In this document: positions 44,634-53,359 of the stretch, in pieces | Numbering within the stretch: position 1 is the stretch's first letter | Layout: each line of letters opens with the position of its first letter | DNA from: JACPUX01 sp964517465 | GTDB lineage: Bacteria; Pseudomonadota; Gammaproteobacteria; Burkholderiales; Casimicrobiaceae | NCBI GenBank assembly: GCA_964517465.1 | Contig: CAZFEK010000003.1 | Span: 1 to 64,000, forward strand | Direction of reading: 5' to 3' | DNA: 64,000 nucleotides | Translations under genes and position numbers: made by a program | Notes under the pieces: model-generated | Database searches by the model: none | What the model saw: the letters and a program-made list of their open reading frames with translations, nothing else | What the model was told of the DNA's origin: nothing

Positions 44634-46454
44634 ATGCGAACTTTCAAGCGCGCCGCCCGCCTGAGCCTGATTGCGTCAGCTTTGGCTTTCAGCCTAGCCA
44701 GCCCGGCGCAAGCCGCGCAATTCAGCCGTACCTATTTTTTCGGCGACAGCCTGACCGATTCCGGCGCCTACGGTGCTCGTTTCACCACCAATCCAGGCGA
44801 CGTTTGGTCGCAGTACCTCGCCAGCTATTTCGGGACTACGGCTAATCCTTTCAACCAGGGCGGGACCAATTACGCCATGGGTGGGGCGCGCGTCACCCGC
44901 CAAGACACCTATAGCCCGCAGGCTTTGCCGGTAACCACCCAATTGACCAACTATCTGGGCAGCCAGTCGGTCGACGCCAACGCGCTCTATTACATTTCAG
45001 GCGGGCCGAACGACATCTTCTATCAAGTCGGTTTGGTGGGAGCGGGGGTTATCACGCCAACGCAAATGCAGGCCAATATCGCCAGCGCCGCCACCGACCT
45101 CCTGGCCCAGATCGGCCGGCTGCATGCGGCCGGAGCCCGCTACATCATGGTGGCGAACGTGCCCGACATTTCATCCACGCCGCTGCAGGGCGCGCAGCCG
45201 ACGGCTCCGTTTGGCGCCGTCACGCAGCTCTTTAATGGCACTCTGTCGGCAGGCCTCAACCAGCTTGGCTTCGACGTGATTTCGCTGGACCTTTACAACC
45301 TCGTTCGGGAGGTCGTCGCCAATCCTTCGGCCTACGGTTTCGTCAATGCCACGCTTCCCGCCTGCACTACGGAAACCTCGCTGACCTGCACTCCGGCCAC
45401 CTTGCGCGAGGCCAACGCGGGGACGACCTGGGTGTTCGCGGACGGGGTACATCCGACCACCGGCATGCACCGGGTCGCAGCGGATTACGCCGTATCGGTG
45501 ATCGAGGCGCCGGAAAAGATCGGCCTTTTGGCGGAAGCGCCCCTGCAGGTTTCGGCGGCCCAGAAACGCGGTATTGGCAACCAGATGATGGCAGGCGCGG
45601 GCGAAAACCGCGCCAAGGGCAGTGCGTCGTTTTATGGCAGCTATGATTATGGCGCCGGAGACATCGACCGTGGTCCTCGCACCGGTGGCGCCGACAGCAC
45701 CGCCAATTCGGTGCTGATCGGAGGTGACCTCAAGTTCACCGACACCCTCACCGCAGGCCTCGCTCTGGGCTTTTCGGGCAACAAGGTCGATTTCGCCAGT
45801 AACGGCGGCAGCTTCAAACTCGAGGAGACGATGCTCACGGCCTATGGCGTGATCGGGCTTGGTGCAGCGTATGTCGGCGGCACCTTGAGCTACGGCGATC
45901 TCGACTTCAAGAACGTCAACCGGAACATCGCTCTCGGAACAGGCCTGCGCAACGAAAGAGGAAACACGCAGGGCAGCCATCGTGCCGTGGATTTATTTGG
46001 CGGTTACTGGATGAGCGCAGGCACGGTCAAGCACGGTCCCGGTCTCGGACTGACGCACCAGAAGGTTCGCGTCAATGGCTACTCGGAAAGCGGCTCCAAC
46101 AGCACCACCATGCAATTCGGACAACAAGATCGCGATTCCTTAGTGGGCAGCTTAAGCTATACCTTGATGACCCAGGTGAATGCCGGCGGCACGAGTTTGA
46201 AGCCTTTCGCGCGATTGAGTTATGAGCACGAATTTGAAGACGACAACCGCCAGGTACGCGCCAATCTGGTAACCATGGGTGGCAGCTTCCAGATGCCGGT
46301 CTATCAGCCTGACGCGGATACCGGTCGCATCGAACTGGGTCTGTCCGCCCGGTTCGGGAAAGGCGTCACCGCCTTCGCCGGCTACAGCGTCACGCTCAAC
46401 AGCGGTGCCGGGCGTAACCAGTCGATTACTCTGGGCGTACAAATCCCGATGTAA
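44634..46454 (+). CDS. GDSL-type esterase autotransporter
   Basis: A 606-residue type Va autotransporter. The ATG at 44634 has GAGGAG (44621-44626) eight bases before it and opens a signal peptide ending PAQA. The passenger is a GDSL hydrolase: catalytic Ser39 in FFGDSLTDSG, the block III GGPND loop and the Asp270-His273 pair in DGVHP. From about residue 345 an EstA-like beta-barrel follows and ends with GVQIPM (final residue not aromatic). Like Pseudomonas EstA, it should stay anchored and act at the cell surface on lipid or ester substrates. The frame extends upstream for 38 codons but without a start signal. Confidence 0.93.
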   Translation: MRTFKRAARLSLIASALAFSLASPAQAAQFSRTYFFGDSLTDSGAYGARFTTNPGDVWSQYLASYFGTTANPFNQGGTNYAMGGARVTRQDTYSPQALPVTTQLTNYLGSQSVDANALYYISGGPNDIFYQVGLVGAGVITPTQMQANIASAATDLLAQIGRLHAAGARYIMVANVPDISSTPLQGAQPTAPFGAVTQLFNGTLSAGLNQLGFDVISLDLYNLVREVVANPSAYGFVNATLPACTTETSLTCTPATLREANAGTTWVFADGVHPTTGMHRVAADYAVSVIEAPEKIGLLAEAPLQVSAAQKRGIGNQMMAGAGENRAKGSASFYGSYDYGAGDIDRGPRTGGADSTANSVLIGGDLKFTDTLTAGLALGFSGNKVDFASNGGSFKLEETMLTAYGVIGLGAAYVGGTLSYGDLDFKNVNRNIALGTGLRNERGNTQGSHRAVDLFGGYWMSAGTVKHGPGLGLTHQKVRVNGYSESGSNSTTMQFGQQDRDSLVGSLSYTLMTQVNAGGTSLKPFARLSYEHEFEDDNRQVRANLVTMGGSFQMPVYQPDADTGRIELGLSARFGKGVTAFAGYSVTLNSGAGRNQSITLGVQIPM

Positions 46455-46476
46455 CCGGCCAAATTCGCCGGAACCA

Positions 46477-46507
46477 AAAGGCCGCGGCTGGTCCGCGGCC
46501 TTTTTTT
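46477..46507 (+). terminator. Rho-independent terminator after the GDSL autotransporter
   Basis: An 11-base stem AAAGGCCGCGG / CCGCGGCCTTT with a five-base loop, followed by a T-run of seven. It sits between convergent genes; because AAAA precedes the stem on the plus strand it can also help end the SDR transcript on the minus strand. Confidence 0.93.
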
Positions 46508-47291
46508 AACCTACCCGCCTCGGTTTACGGGGCGCGCGCGCAAACAAGCGGTCATAAACCGCCACCGGCAATTGGCGCAAGGCCCAGCCCACCAAGGCCA
46601 TTTGCCAGGGAAGCACATAGAAACTTTTGCCGCGATCGATCGCGCGAGCCATGCGGCGAGCGGCTAAGCTGGGCTGGAGCAGGAAGGGCATGGCGTAGGG
46701 GTTGCCGCGCGTCATGGCCGTATCGACGTAGCCAGGGCAGATCGTGACCACTTGAACACCCGAACCACGAAGCTCTACGCGCAGGCTCTCGAGATAGGTG
46801 ATCGCCGCCGCTTTGGAGGCACTGTAAGCGCCCGCACCCGGTAGCCCGCGAAACCCGGCCACGCTGGCAATACCGACCAGGCGACCGGTCCCGGCGGCTC
46901 GCATCGCAGCCAGGAAGGGCTGAAAGGTCCGCATCATGCCCAACACATTCACCGCGAAAATTTCGTTGAAGGTCTCGTCATCCTCCGCGCATTCGGTAAG
47001 CGTGCCATGGCTGATGCCGGCATTGGCGATGACGACGTCCGGCGCGCCGAAGCGACCGAGGAAGTCCGAGGCGGCTGCGGCCAGGGCCTTGGCATCGCGG
47101 ACGTCGCCCGCATAAACGGCGGATGAAGCAGTCGGCAGCGCAGCGGCCAGTTGCTGAAGCAAGTCTCCTCGCCGGGCGAACAAACCCACGGCCGCGCCAG
47201 AGGCCGCGTAATGCTGCACGAGCGCAGCACCGATTCCGGAGCTTGCCCCGGTTATGAATACCCGGGGGACGCAGGCTTCGCCTGCGCCCAT
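46506..47291 (-). CDS. Short-chain dehydrogenase/reductase (SDR)
   Basis: A 261-residue classical SDR with NAD(P)-binding TGASSGIGAALV, the NAG-type motif IANAGISHG, catalytic Ser (GIASVAGFRG) and YSASKAA (Tyr and Lys). The PGYVDTAMT segment is typical. The sequence resembles the DltE/DHRS7-like group acting on lipid or steroid substrates, but the substrate cannot be told. The ATG at 47291 overlaps the dsbA stop by one base (TGATG), so translation is coupled. Sequence upstream in the same frame lies within dsbA and is not part of it. Confidence 0.87.
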   Translation of the reverse strand: MGAGEACVPRVFITGASSGIGAALVQHYAASGAAVGLFARRGDLLQQLAAALPTASSAVYAGDVRDAKALAAAASDFLGRFGAPDVVIANAGISHGTLTECAEDDETFNEIFAVNVLGMMRTFQPFLAAMRAAGTGRLVGIASVAGFRGLPGAGAYSASKAAAITYLESLRVELRGSGVQVVTICPGYVDTAMTRGNPYAMPFLLQPSLAARRMARAIDRGKSFYVLPWQMALVGWALRQLPVAVYDRLFARAPRKPRRVG

Positions 47292-47932
47292 CAGTTCTTG
47301 CCGCGTTCGGCTTTGGCTTTGGCGATGAGCGCCTCGATGACGCGCAAGATCTGTTCGTTGCCGCCGGCTTTTTCGACATCGGTCGCAAACTTGCCGTCCA
47401 CTACCACCAGAGGCACGCCTTGAACGTTGAAACTTGCGCCCTGGCTCCTGGCACGCGAAACGCTGCTGTTGACCGAAAAAGAGTTGAAAACGCTGGCCAC
47501 TTTTTCCCGATCCAGACCTCGTTTTGCGGCCCAGTCGAGAAAAGGCCCTTCCTGATGAAGCGAAATGCGGTCGCGATGCAGGGCATCGAAAACGGCCTGA
47601 GAATGCTTTTCTTCGACCCCTAGAGTTTCCAGGGTGAAGTAAATCTTGGCCAAATTGATCCAGGGAGTCTGGAACAAGACCGGAACACGCCGAAGCTGCA
47701 CTTCGGGTGGGAGCTTCTTGGACCAAGCCGCGATGAAAGGCTCGAGGTTGGCGCAATGCGGGCACCCATAGGAAAAGAACTCGATGACTTCGATTTTCTT
47801 GCCGGTCTCGACCGGTATGGCGCTCTTCAAACGCCAATAATGGCGGCCTTCCTGAAAGTCCTGAGCGAGAACCTGCCCAGCGAAAAGGGCGAGGGCAAAA
47901 AGCCATAACGGTGAGAAGTGTCTACGCAACAT
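47291..47932 (-). CDS. dsbA: Thiol:disulfide interchange protein DsbA
   Basis: A 213-residue periplasmic oxidoreductase. A signal peptide (cleavage after VLA, about residue 23) precedes a thioredoxin fold with an inserted helical domain. The active site is Cys57-Pro-His-Cys60 (SYGCPHCAN), the DsbA type that oxidises cysteines in newly exported proteins, and the cis-Pro loop is GVPLVVV. TTGAGGAT lies about nine bases upstream of the ATG 47932; an in-frame TTG 15 bases earlier is less likely. It precedes the SDR gene with a one-base overlap. Confidence 0.92.
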   Translation of the reverse strand: MLRRHFSPLWLFALALFAGQVLAQDFQEGRHYWRLKSAIPVETGKKIEVIEFFSYGCPHCANLEPFIAAWSKKLPPEVQLRRVPVLFQTPWINLAKIYFTLETLGVEEKHSQAVFDALHRDRISLHQEGPFLDWAAKRGLDREKVASVFNSFSVNSSVSRARSQGASFNVQGVPLVVVDGKFATDVEKAGGNEQILRVIEALIAKAKAERGKN

Positions 47933-48006
47933 GTTCGGGATCCTCAAGGGATATAAGAAAAGTGAAGTGACGGTGGAGTTCTGGTTCCGAAACTGCTCCC
48001 GTGCGA

Positions 48007-48660
48007 TCAGGAGCTTCGGATCACCGTTGCTTCCACGCCACGCTTGGAAAGTTCGGTTTTGTTTCGGTTCATTTCCTCAGCCGAGCCGAAGGGACCCAGC
48101 CGAACTCGGTGGCGTTGACCTTTGTCCCCGAGGGTTACCGTTTGGATGATGGCTTCATACCCCAGAAGCGCCAGGCGGGCCTTTTCGTTCTCGGCATCCG
48201 ATGGATTGGCAAAGGAGCCGATCTGAAGAAAGAACTGCTCGGCAGGCTTCCCTTCGGCGCCTTTGGTCTCCACCGCTTTGCTCTCCGCCGTCTTGGCCGG
48301 TTTGCCTTCGGTCGCTTTGGCTGCCTCAGCTGGCTTGCTCTCGCCAGCTTTGCTTTCGAGCGGCTTGCGTTCGCCGCCAGGTTTTTCTTCTGTGCCTGGC
48401 AAAATTTTGTAGAAATCGAACCTGGGCTTGTCATTGCTCGTGCTTCCGGCAGGAAGCGCACCTTGCGCGGCGCCATTCTTGGCCGGGGCTGAGGGCGCGG
48501 TCTGGAATGGACTAGGGCTGCGCGAGACGTAATAGAACACTCCGGCAGCAATGCCCAAACCCAGAATCAGGCCGATAAAGATGCCCAGGATGGTGCCTCC
48601 GCCTGAGCGCTTGCGGCCCTTTTTGGGTGCCCATTTCGTTGCCCGGTAATCACGGGTCAT
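48007..48660 (-). CDS. SPOR-domain membrane protein
   Basis: A 217-residue single-pass inner-membrane protein. A basic N-terminus (KKGRKRS) is followed by one membrane helix (about 24-46), a charged Lys/Glu/Ala-rich periplasmic linker (about 70-140) and a C-terminal SPOR domain (about 140-215: FFLQIGSFANPSDAENEKARL, HRVRLGPFGSAEEM). SPOR domains bind denuded glycan strands at the septum, as in FtsN and DedD, so a role in division or cell-wall remodelling is likely. Its place between argS and dsbA is common in betaproteobacteria. Confidence 0.92.
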   Translation of the reverse strand: MTRDYRATKWAPKKGRKRSGGGTILGIFIGLILGLGIAAGVFYYVSRSPSPFQTAPSAPAKNGAAQGALPAGSTSNDKPRFDFYKILPGTEEKPGGERKPLESKAGESKPAEAAKATEGKPAKTAESKAVETKGAEGKPAEQFFLQIGSFANPSDAENEKARLALLGYEAIIQTVTLGDKGQRHRVRLGPFGSAEEMNRNKTELSKRGVEATVIRSS

Positions 48661-48737
48661 AACCGTATTCCTTCGTTGCTGCGGGCGTCGCGCGCGGCGG
48701 CTGGTGCGGATAAAAACGAGCCGGCCGGGGCCATCGT

Positions 48738-50399
48738 TTACATCGATTCCGGTGCGCCGACGCCCAGCACCGCCAAACCATTCCGCAGAACTTGTCCGGT
48801 CGCCGCCACCAGCGACAAACGAGCCTTGCGCAAAGCCGCGTCCGGCACCAAGAAGTGGCAGGCATTATAGTAGGTGTGAAATTCGGCAGCCAGTTCCCGC
48901 AGGTAGAAGGGAAGCAAGTGAGGCGACAACTCGCGCGCGGCATTGGCCAGAAGCTCCGGGAAGTCGGCAAGCTTGCGAAGCACAGCGTACTCATGCGCAT
49001 CGGTCAACAAACCGAGCGCCGCCCCGCCTAGATCTCCTGAATGCACTCCGGCTTGGCGCAACACGCTGGCGATGCGCGCGTGCGCGTATTGCACGTAATA
49101 CACCGGGTTTTCCTCGGTCTGAGAACGCGCCAGATCGATGTCGAAGGTAAGCTGCGAGTCGTGCTTGCGCAGGAGAAAAAAGAAACGGACCGCGTCTCGC
49201 CCGACTTCGTCGACCAAATCCCGCACCGTGACGTAGCTGCCCGCGCGCTTGGAAATCTTCACTTCCTCGCCGCCGCGCATCACGGTGATCATTTGGTGCA
49301 ACACATACTCCGGATACCCTTTGGGAATACCGAGATCCAGCGCTTGCAAGCCGGCGCGCACGCGAGTGATGGTGGAGTGGTGGTCCGCTCCCTGTTCGTT
49401 GACGACACGAGCGAAGCCGCGCTCCCACTTGGTCACGTGGTAGGCGACATCAGGCACGAAATAGGTGTAGCTGCCGTCGCTCTTCTGCATCACCCGGTCT
49501 TTGTCGTCGCCATAGGCGGTGGTGCGCAGCCACAGCGCATCGTCTTGCCGATAGGTGCAGCCCTTGGCGATCAGCCGCTCGACCGTAGCGGCGACCCGAC
49601 CATCGGTGTAGAGCGAGCTCTCCAGGAAATAGCCGTCGAAGCGCACGCCAAATGCTGCAAGGTCCTGGTCTTGCTCGGCGCGCAGCGTTTTGACCGCAAA
49701 CCGCGTAATCTCCTCCAGGTCGTTGGCCTGCAGGTCGTCGGGGAAAGCCTCGAGGTAATCGCTCGCAATTTCACGGATGTACTCGCCGTGGTACCCATCT
49801 TCTGGGAATGGTGCTTGGGGATTCTCGACTTGACGGATGCGCGCCTGCACCGAGCGCGCCAGGTTGTTGATTTGCGCTCCGGCGTCGTTGTAATAAAACT
49901 CCCGATGCACCTTCCAGCCCTGCCATTCGAGGAGCGTCGCGATGGCATCTCCCACCGCAGCGCCGCGTCCGTGTCCGACGTGCAGCGGCCCGGTGGGGTT
50001 GGCCGAGACAAATTCGATCATCACTGGCCGATTGTCCCCTCGGGTACCGCGACCAAACTGCGGACCCGCCTCCTGGATCCGCGCAATCACGCTCTGATGC
50101 GCCGCCGGCGTCAAATACAAATTGATGAAACCGGCTCCGGCGATTTCTACCTTGCTGACCCAGCGGGACGCCGGCAGCGCGGCAACGATGGCTTGCGCCA
50201 CCTCGCGCGGATTGCGCCGCAGGGTGCGCGCCAGTTGCATCGCCACGTTGGTCGCGTAGTCTCCATGTTCCGCTTGTTTGGGTCGCTCCAAGAGCAGAGT
50301 CTCAGGCACGTGCTCGGAACCGAGAACGGCGACACCGGCGCGCAGCCAGTCGGAAAGTTCAGTCTTGAGGTCGCAGGCGGGATATTCGGTGGGGGACAT
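48738..50399 (-). CDS. argS: Arginyl-tRNA synthetase
   Basis: A 553-residue class I synthetase. N-terminal tRNA-binding domain, HIGH-type motif PLHVGHGRG in the context FVSANPTGPLHVGH, the KMSKS-like motif KISKRAG, and a C-terminal anticodon-binding domain ending in LVAATGQVLRNGLAVLGV. The ATG at 50399 begins the family N-terminus; upstream codons lack homology. A perfect -10 (TATAAT, minus strand) overlaps the priA 3' end 79 bases before it, suggesting argS has its own promoter. Confidence 0.95.
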   Translation of the reverse strand: MSPTEYPACDLKTELSDWLRAGVAVLGSEHVPETLLLERPKQAEHGDYATNVAMQLARTLRRNPREVAQAIVAALPASRWVSKVEIAGAGFINLYLTPAAHQSVIARIQEAGPQFGRGTRGDNRPVMIEFVSANPTGPLHVGHGRGAAVGDAIATLLEWQGWKVHREFYYNDAGAQINNLARSVQARIRQVENPQAPFPEDGYHGEYIREIASDYLEAFPDDLQANDLEEITRFAVKTLRAEQDQDLAAFGVRFDGYFLESSLYTDGRVAATVERLIAKGCTYRQDDALWLRTTAYGDDKDRVMQKSDGSYTYFVPDVAYHVTKWERGFARVVNEQGADHHSTITRVRAGLQALDLGIPKGYPEYVLHQMITVMRGGEEVKISKRAGSYVTVRDLVDEVGRDAVRFFFLLRKHDSQLTFDIDLARSQTEENPVYYVQYAHARIASVLRQAGVHSGDLGGAALGLLTDAHEYAVLRKLADFPELLANAARELSPHLLPFYLRELAAEFHTYYNACHFLVPDAALRKARLSLVAATGQVLRNGLAVLGVGAPESM

Positions 50400-50476
50400 C
50401 TTGGGCTCGGGAATACACTTTTCGGTCGCGCGCAAAACCGGGCGGCGTCCAGCCGAAAGTGCCAATAAAGGATTGA

Positions 50477-50482
50477 ATTATA
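50477..50482 (-). promoter_or_regulatory. Candidate -10 element for argS
   Basis: TATAAT on the minus strand in the 89-base gap between the priA stop (50489) and argS start. No convincing -35 at the right distance. Confidence 0.35.
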
Positions 50483-50488
50483 CTGGCT

Positions 50489-52663
50489 TCACGCAAAATC
50501 GATCGGGTCGACATCCAGAAACCAGCGCGCCCGAGACGGTTGCGCTTCCAGGCGACGACGCCATTTCCCCAGAAATTGGGTCAAGGTTCTTCGCGACGAT
50601 CCTTGGATCGACAATTGGCCGCGCTCCCAGCCCGCGCGCCGGGCCAGCACGCTGGGAACGGGGCTGTAGACTTCGATTCCGCAATCGCTTTCGGATTGAA
50701 GCTCGCCCGCCAGTTGGTGCGCCTGCTTCAGGAAGTCGTCCACCACCTCGCGCCGGCTCGCCTCGGCATGCAGTAGTGCCAAATGCGAATAGGGCGGCAG
50801 CGCGGCAGCCCGCCGCTCTTCGAGCAACAGACGAACTCCGGCGGCATAGTCATGATTGCGCACCGCCTGCAGCAAGGGGTGCTGGGGGAAAGCAGTCTGA
50901 ATCAGCACTTCACCCGGTTTCTGAGCGCGACCGGCGCGCCCGGCGACTTGCAGCAGCTGGGCCAACAGCCGCTCGCTGGCACGGAAGTCGGCGCTGAAAA
51001 ACGCATTGTCGGTGCCCAAAACCCCAACCAGCGTAACTTGCGGGAAGTCGTGCCCTTTGGCCAGCATTTGCGTGCCGATCATGATATCGACGTCGCCCCG
51101 GCGTATACCAGCCAGCATCTCCTCCCAGGCGTTACGCCGACGGGTCGAATCGCGATCGATACGCAGAATGCGCGCCCTCGGGAGGACTTCACCCAAGTGC
51201 TCTTCCAGACGTTGGGTGCCCAAACCCCTGGGCAGCAAGTCGAGATTGCCGCATGAGGGACAAGCACGAGGCATCTGGCGCCGGTGTCCGCAGTGGTGGC
51301 AGCATACCGATCCGACCGTCATATGTACCACCAGTCGCGCCGAGCAGTTAGGGCACGGCGCCTCCCATCCGCAGGCGCGGCAAAACAAGACCGGGGCATA
51401 CCCGCGCCGGTTCAGAAACAGCAAGCTTTGCTCGCCGTCGGCAAGGCGCTTCCGAATCGCTTCCAGAAGCGGCTCTCCGACCGGTTGCTCCGACGGCGGC
51501 AACAAACGCACAGTGGGGAGCATTGCACCTGCGACCGCGCGCTCCGACAGAACTACCCGGCCATAACGTCCGACTTCCGAACGGGCATAACTTTCCAGGG
51601 AAGGCGTGGCAGACCCCAAAATGACGTTCGCACCCGTCAAATCTCCGCGAAAAAGCGCCACCTCGCGAGCATGGTAGCGCACGCCCTCGCCTTGTTTGTA
51701 CGAACCATCTTGCTCCTCGTCGAGAATGATCGCTCCCAGGCGCGGTGCCGGCGCGAAAACGGCGAGTCGCGTGCCTAGCAAGAGATCGGGTTCACCCCGG
51801 GCGGCCGCCGCCCACGCCCGCGCTCTATCTCCAGCGGCAAGGCCGCTGTGTAACACCGCTAGCCGCAGGCTCGGTGCCTTCTCCCTGAGCCGCTGCTCCA
51901 GTTGCGGGGTAAGGTTGATTTCCGGGACCAGCAGCAGGGTCTGTTTCTGTTTCGCCGCCAAGTCCAGGGCCAGCGCCAGATAGATTTCGGTTTTGCCGCT
52001 GCCTGTGATGCCATGCAAGAGCGCCGGACGCCGGGTCTCTGCATCGCAGCTGAGGGCAGCCAGCGCTTCGCTTTGTGCGGGCGTAAGACAAAGTTCCTGG
52101 CTTGCCCAGACCGGACCGTCACCCGGTGCGATCCAACCGAATTCGTACCACTTCCGCAAAACCCGCCTGGCTCCAGGAAGATCCTCCGGGAGGTTCTCCT
52201 CATGGATGGAACCCGACCTGAGCAGATCAGCGACCCGCCGCTGCAAGCTGGCGCGAACCGGCAGTTTAGCAAGGGCGAGCGCACCGGTTTCGGTCAAACA
52301 CCAAGATCGAAGTCGCCGCCCCGGTGTCAAGGCAGATCGGGCCAGCGGCGGCAGCATCTGCGCCAGCACCATGCCCAAAGGGGCCTGGTAATAGCTGGCA
52401 ACACGCTCGCCCAGGCGCAAGAGCTCCGCCGGCAAGACCCAAGGTTCCCCCCAGCTGCGGTCTATGGGCCGCAGCACATAGGCGCCCTCCGTTCCGACCG
52501 CCGGACCGAGCACCACGCCATGATGCCGCTGTCGCCCAAAGCTCACGCTGACGATGGCGCCCGCGGGAGTGTCGGCCGGCCCCAGGTAGTCGAAGCTGTT
52601 TTCGACCGGAATGGGCAGAGCGACTCGAAACGCCTGCGGGGCCGAAATCGATGTCGTTTGCAT
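50489..52663 (-). CDS. priA: Primosomal helicase PriA
   Basis: A 724-residue superfamily 2 helicase that restarts stalled replication forks. Walker A GITGSGKT (218-225), the Walker B/DEAH-type box as DEEQ (315-318) and GSATPS are intact. Eight zinc-binding cysteines pair as expected: 428/431/437/440 and 455/458/468/471. The N-terminal 3'-end-binding domain has LPIPVENSFDYLGP. Length is normal. Its promoter region, the hemE-priA spacer, carries a DnaA-box pair and a REP-like inverted repeat. Confidence 0.95.
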   Translation of the reverse strand: MQTTSISAPQAFRVALPIPVENSFDYLGPADTPAGAIVSVSFGRQRHHGVVLGPAVGTEGAYVLRPIDRSWGEPWVLPAELLRLGERVASYYQAPLGMVLAQMLPPLARSALTPGRRLRSWCLTETGALALAKLPVRASLQRRVADLLRSGSIHEENLPEDLPGARRVLRKWYEFGWIAPGDGPVWASQELCLTPAQSEALAALSCDAETRRPALLHGITGSGKTEIYLALALDLAAKQKQTLLLVPEINLTPQLEQRLREKAPSLRLAVLHSGLAAGDRARAWAAAARGEPDLLLGTRLAVFAPAPRLGAIILDEEQDGSYKQGEGVRYHAREVALFRGDLTGANVILGSATPSLESYARSEVGRYGRVVLSERAVAGAMLPTVRLLPPSEQPVGEPLLEAIRKRLADGEQSLLFLNRRGYAPVLFCRACGWEAPCPNCSARLVVHMTVGSVCCHHCGHRRQMPRACPSCGNLDLLPRGLGTQRLEEHLGEVLPRARILRIDRDSTRRRNAWEEMLAGIRRGDVDIMIGTQMLAKGHDFPQVTLVGVLGTDNAFFSADFRASERLLAQLLQVAGRAGRAQKPGEVLIQTAFPQHPLLQAVRNHDYAAGVRLLLEERRAAALPPYSHLALLHAEASRREVVDDFLKQAHQLAGELQSESDCGIEVYSPVPSVLARRAGWERGQLSIQGSSRRTLTQFLGKWRRRLEAQPSRARWFLDVDPIDFA

Positions 52664-52680
52664 TCCTAAGCCAACCTAGC

Positions 52681-52733
52681 CCGAGCCAAAGCGGCTCGCC
52701 CGCGGTTGGCCCGCGCCGAGCCGGCGCTCCTAC
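52681..52733. repeat. REP-like intergenic inverted repeat
   Basis: On the minus strand this reads TCGTAGGAGCGCCGGCTCGG followed by an inverted GC arm ending in GAGCCGC-TTT-GGCTCGG. It resembles proteobacterial REP elements of the type TAGGAGCGxxxGGCTTGCCxGCG. One copy in the window, directly upstream of priA. Confidence 0.55.
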
Positions 52734-52836
52734 GAACGCGAGGACTAGAAGCCTGAGTGAGCCATCTGGCCGCGGAGTCTTCAGCCCCGATCAGAGAATT
52801 CGGCGGCAAAGCGCTCATTCGCAAAGCAATTCGATT

Positions 52837-52871
52837 TTGTCCACAATTTCTGTGGATAACTTTGTGGGCAA
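52837..52871. promoter_or_regulatory. DnaA-box cluster upstream of priA
   Basis: TGTGGATAA (52851-52859) is a perfect inverted DnaA box (TTATCCACA); TTGTCCACA (52837-52845) on the plus strand differs by one base and faces it; TGTGGGCAA (52863-52871) is a weaker third site (two mismatches). It lies about 190 bases before the priA start codon. It could tie priA expression to DnaA activity, or titrate DnaA. Confidence 0.55.
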
Positions 52872-53359
52872 GCCCTTCATGGCCTCGGCCGCCGCCCGCC
52901 GTTTCGCGGCTTCCCTGACCATGATCGAAACTTGAGCACCGCAACTTTTGTCGTAAAATCATAACGTTGCGGTAGGTGCTTGAATTCGTTCATGTTGCGG
53001 TGCGGAAGCGGCTGACAAACGCCAACCCTTGTGTATAAGCTACCATGAGCCCGGGGAAATTGTCCTTTTGTCAAGGCCCCCAGATCGGGGATTCTCCGGG
53101 GTATCGGCAGATTCACTCGGGGGATACGGGCGGGCGGTGCAGTCCCCGCCCCGATCCGGGCCGAATGGCCTAGGCCCGCAAGGCCGGCTCCAGAAAGGAG
53201 CACCTTCCCTTGGCCAGCGGCGAACGAACCTTCTCGTCAACCGGGGGTGAAACTGCCGGTGGATCCCCCGCTCTGAGCACGGGAGCGCGCGCCCCGGTAA
53301 GCCCCATGAAACCGGCTTTTCGATTCATATCAGCTCGAAGAATATGAAAACTTGAGGCC
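52872..53359. other. Long structured spacer between hemE and priA, no gene seen
   Basis: No protein-coding frame here has homology, a good start or a plausible length. A sigma70-like promoter points right: CTGACA (53012-53017), 16-base spacer, TATAAG (53034-53039), predicted start near 53046. The next 200 bases are dense in short hairpins: GTATC / GATAC (53101-53127), GGCC-GAAT-GGCC (53159-53170), GGCC-CGCAA-GGCC (53173-53185), GCTCC-AGAAA-GGAGC (53187-53201), and CCGGT / ACCGG near 53297-53318 followed by CTTTT. This would fit a small noncoding RNA antisense to nothing, or a hemE 3' region on the other strand. I recognise no Rfam family in it. Confidence 0.4.

Noticed and set aside
47292..47906. 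N-terminal extension of the SDR gene (466-residue frame).
   Set aside because: The extension lies wholly within dsbA in another frame; SDR homology begins at the ATG that overlaps the dsbA stop.
52837..52871. Chromosomal origin of replication.
   Set aside because: Only two good DnaA boxes, no AT-rich unwinding element and no dnaA, dnaN or parAB nearby.
52666..52962. A 98-residue minus-strand frame in the hemE-priA gap.
   Set aside because: It runs through the REP-like repeat and DnaA boxes, has no ribosome site and no homology.
53046..53330. 6S RNA, tmRNA, RNase P RNA or SRP RNA in the spacer.
   Set aside because: None of the conserved core sequences of these RNAs is present on either strand.
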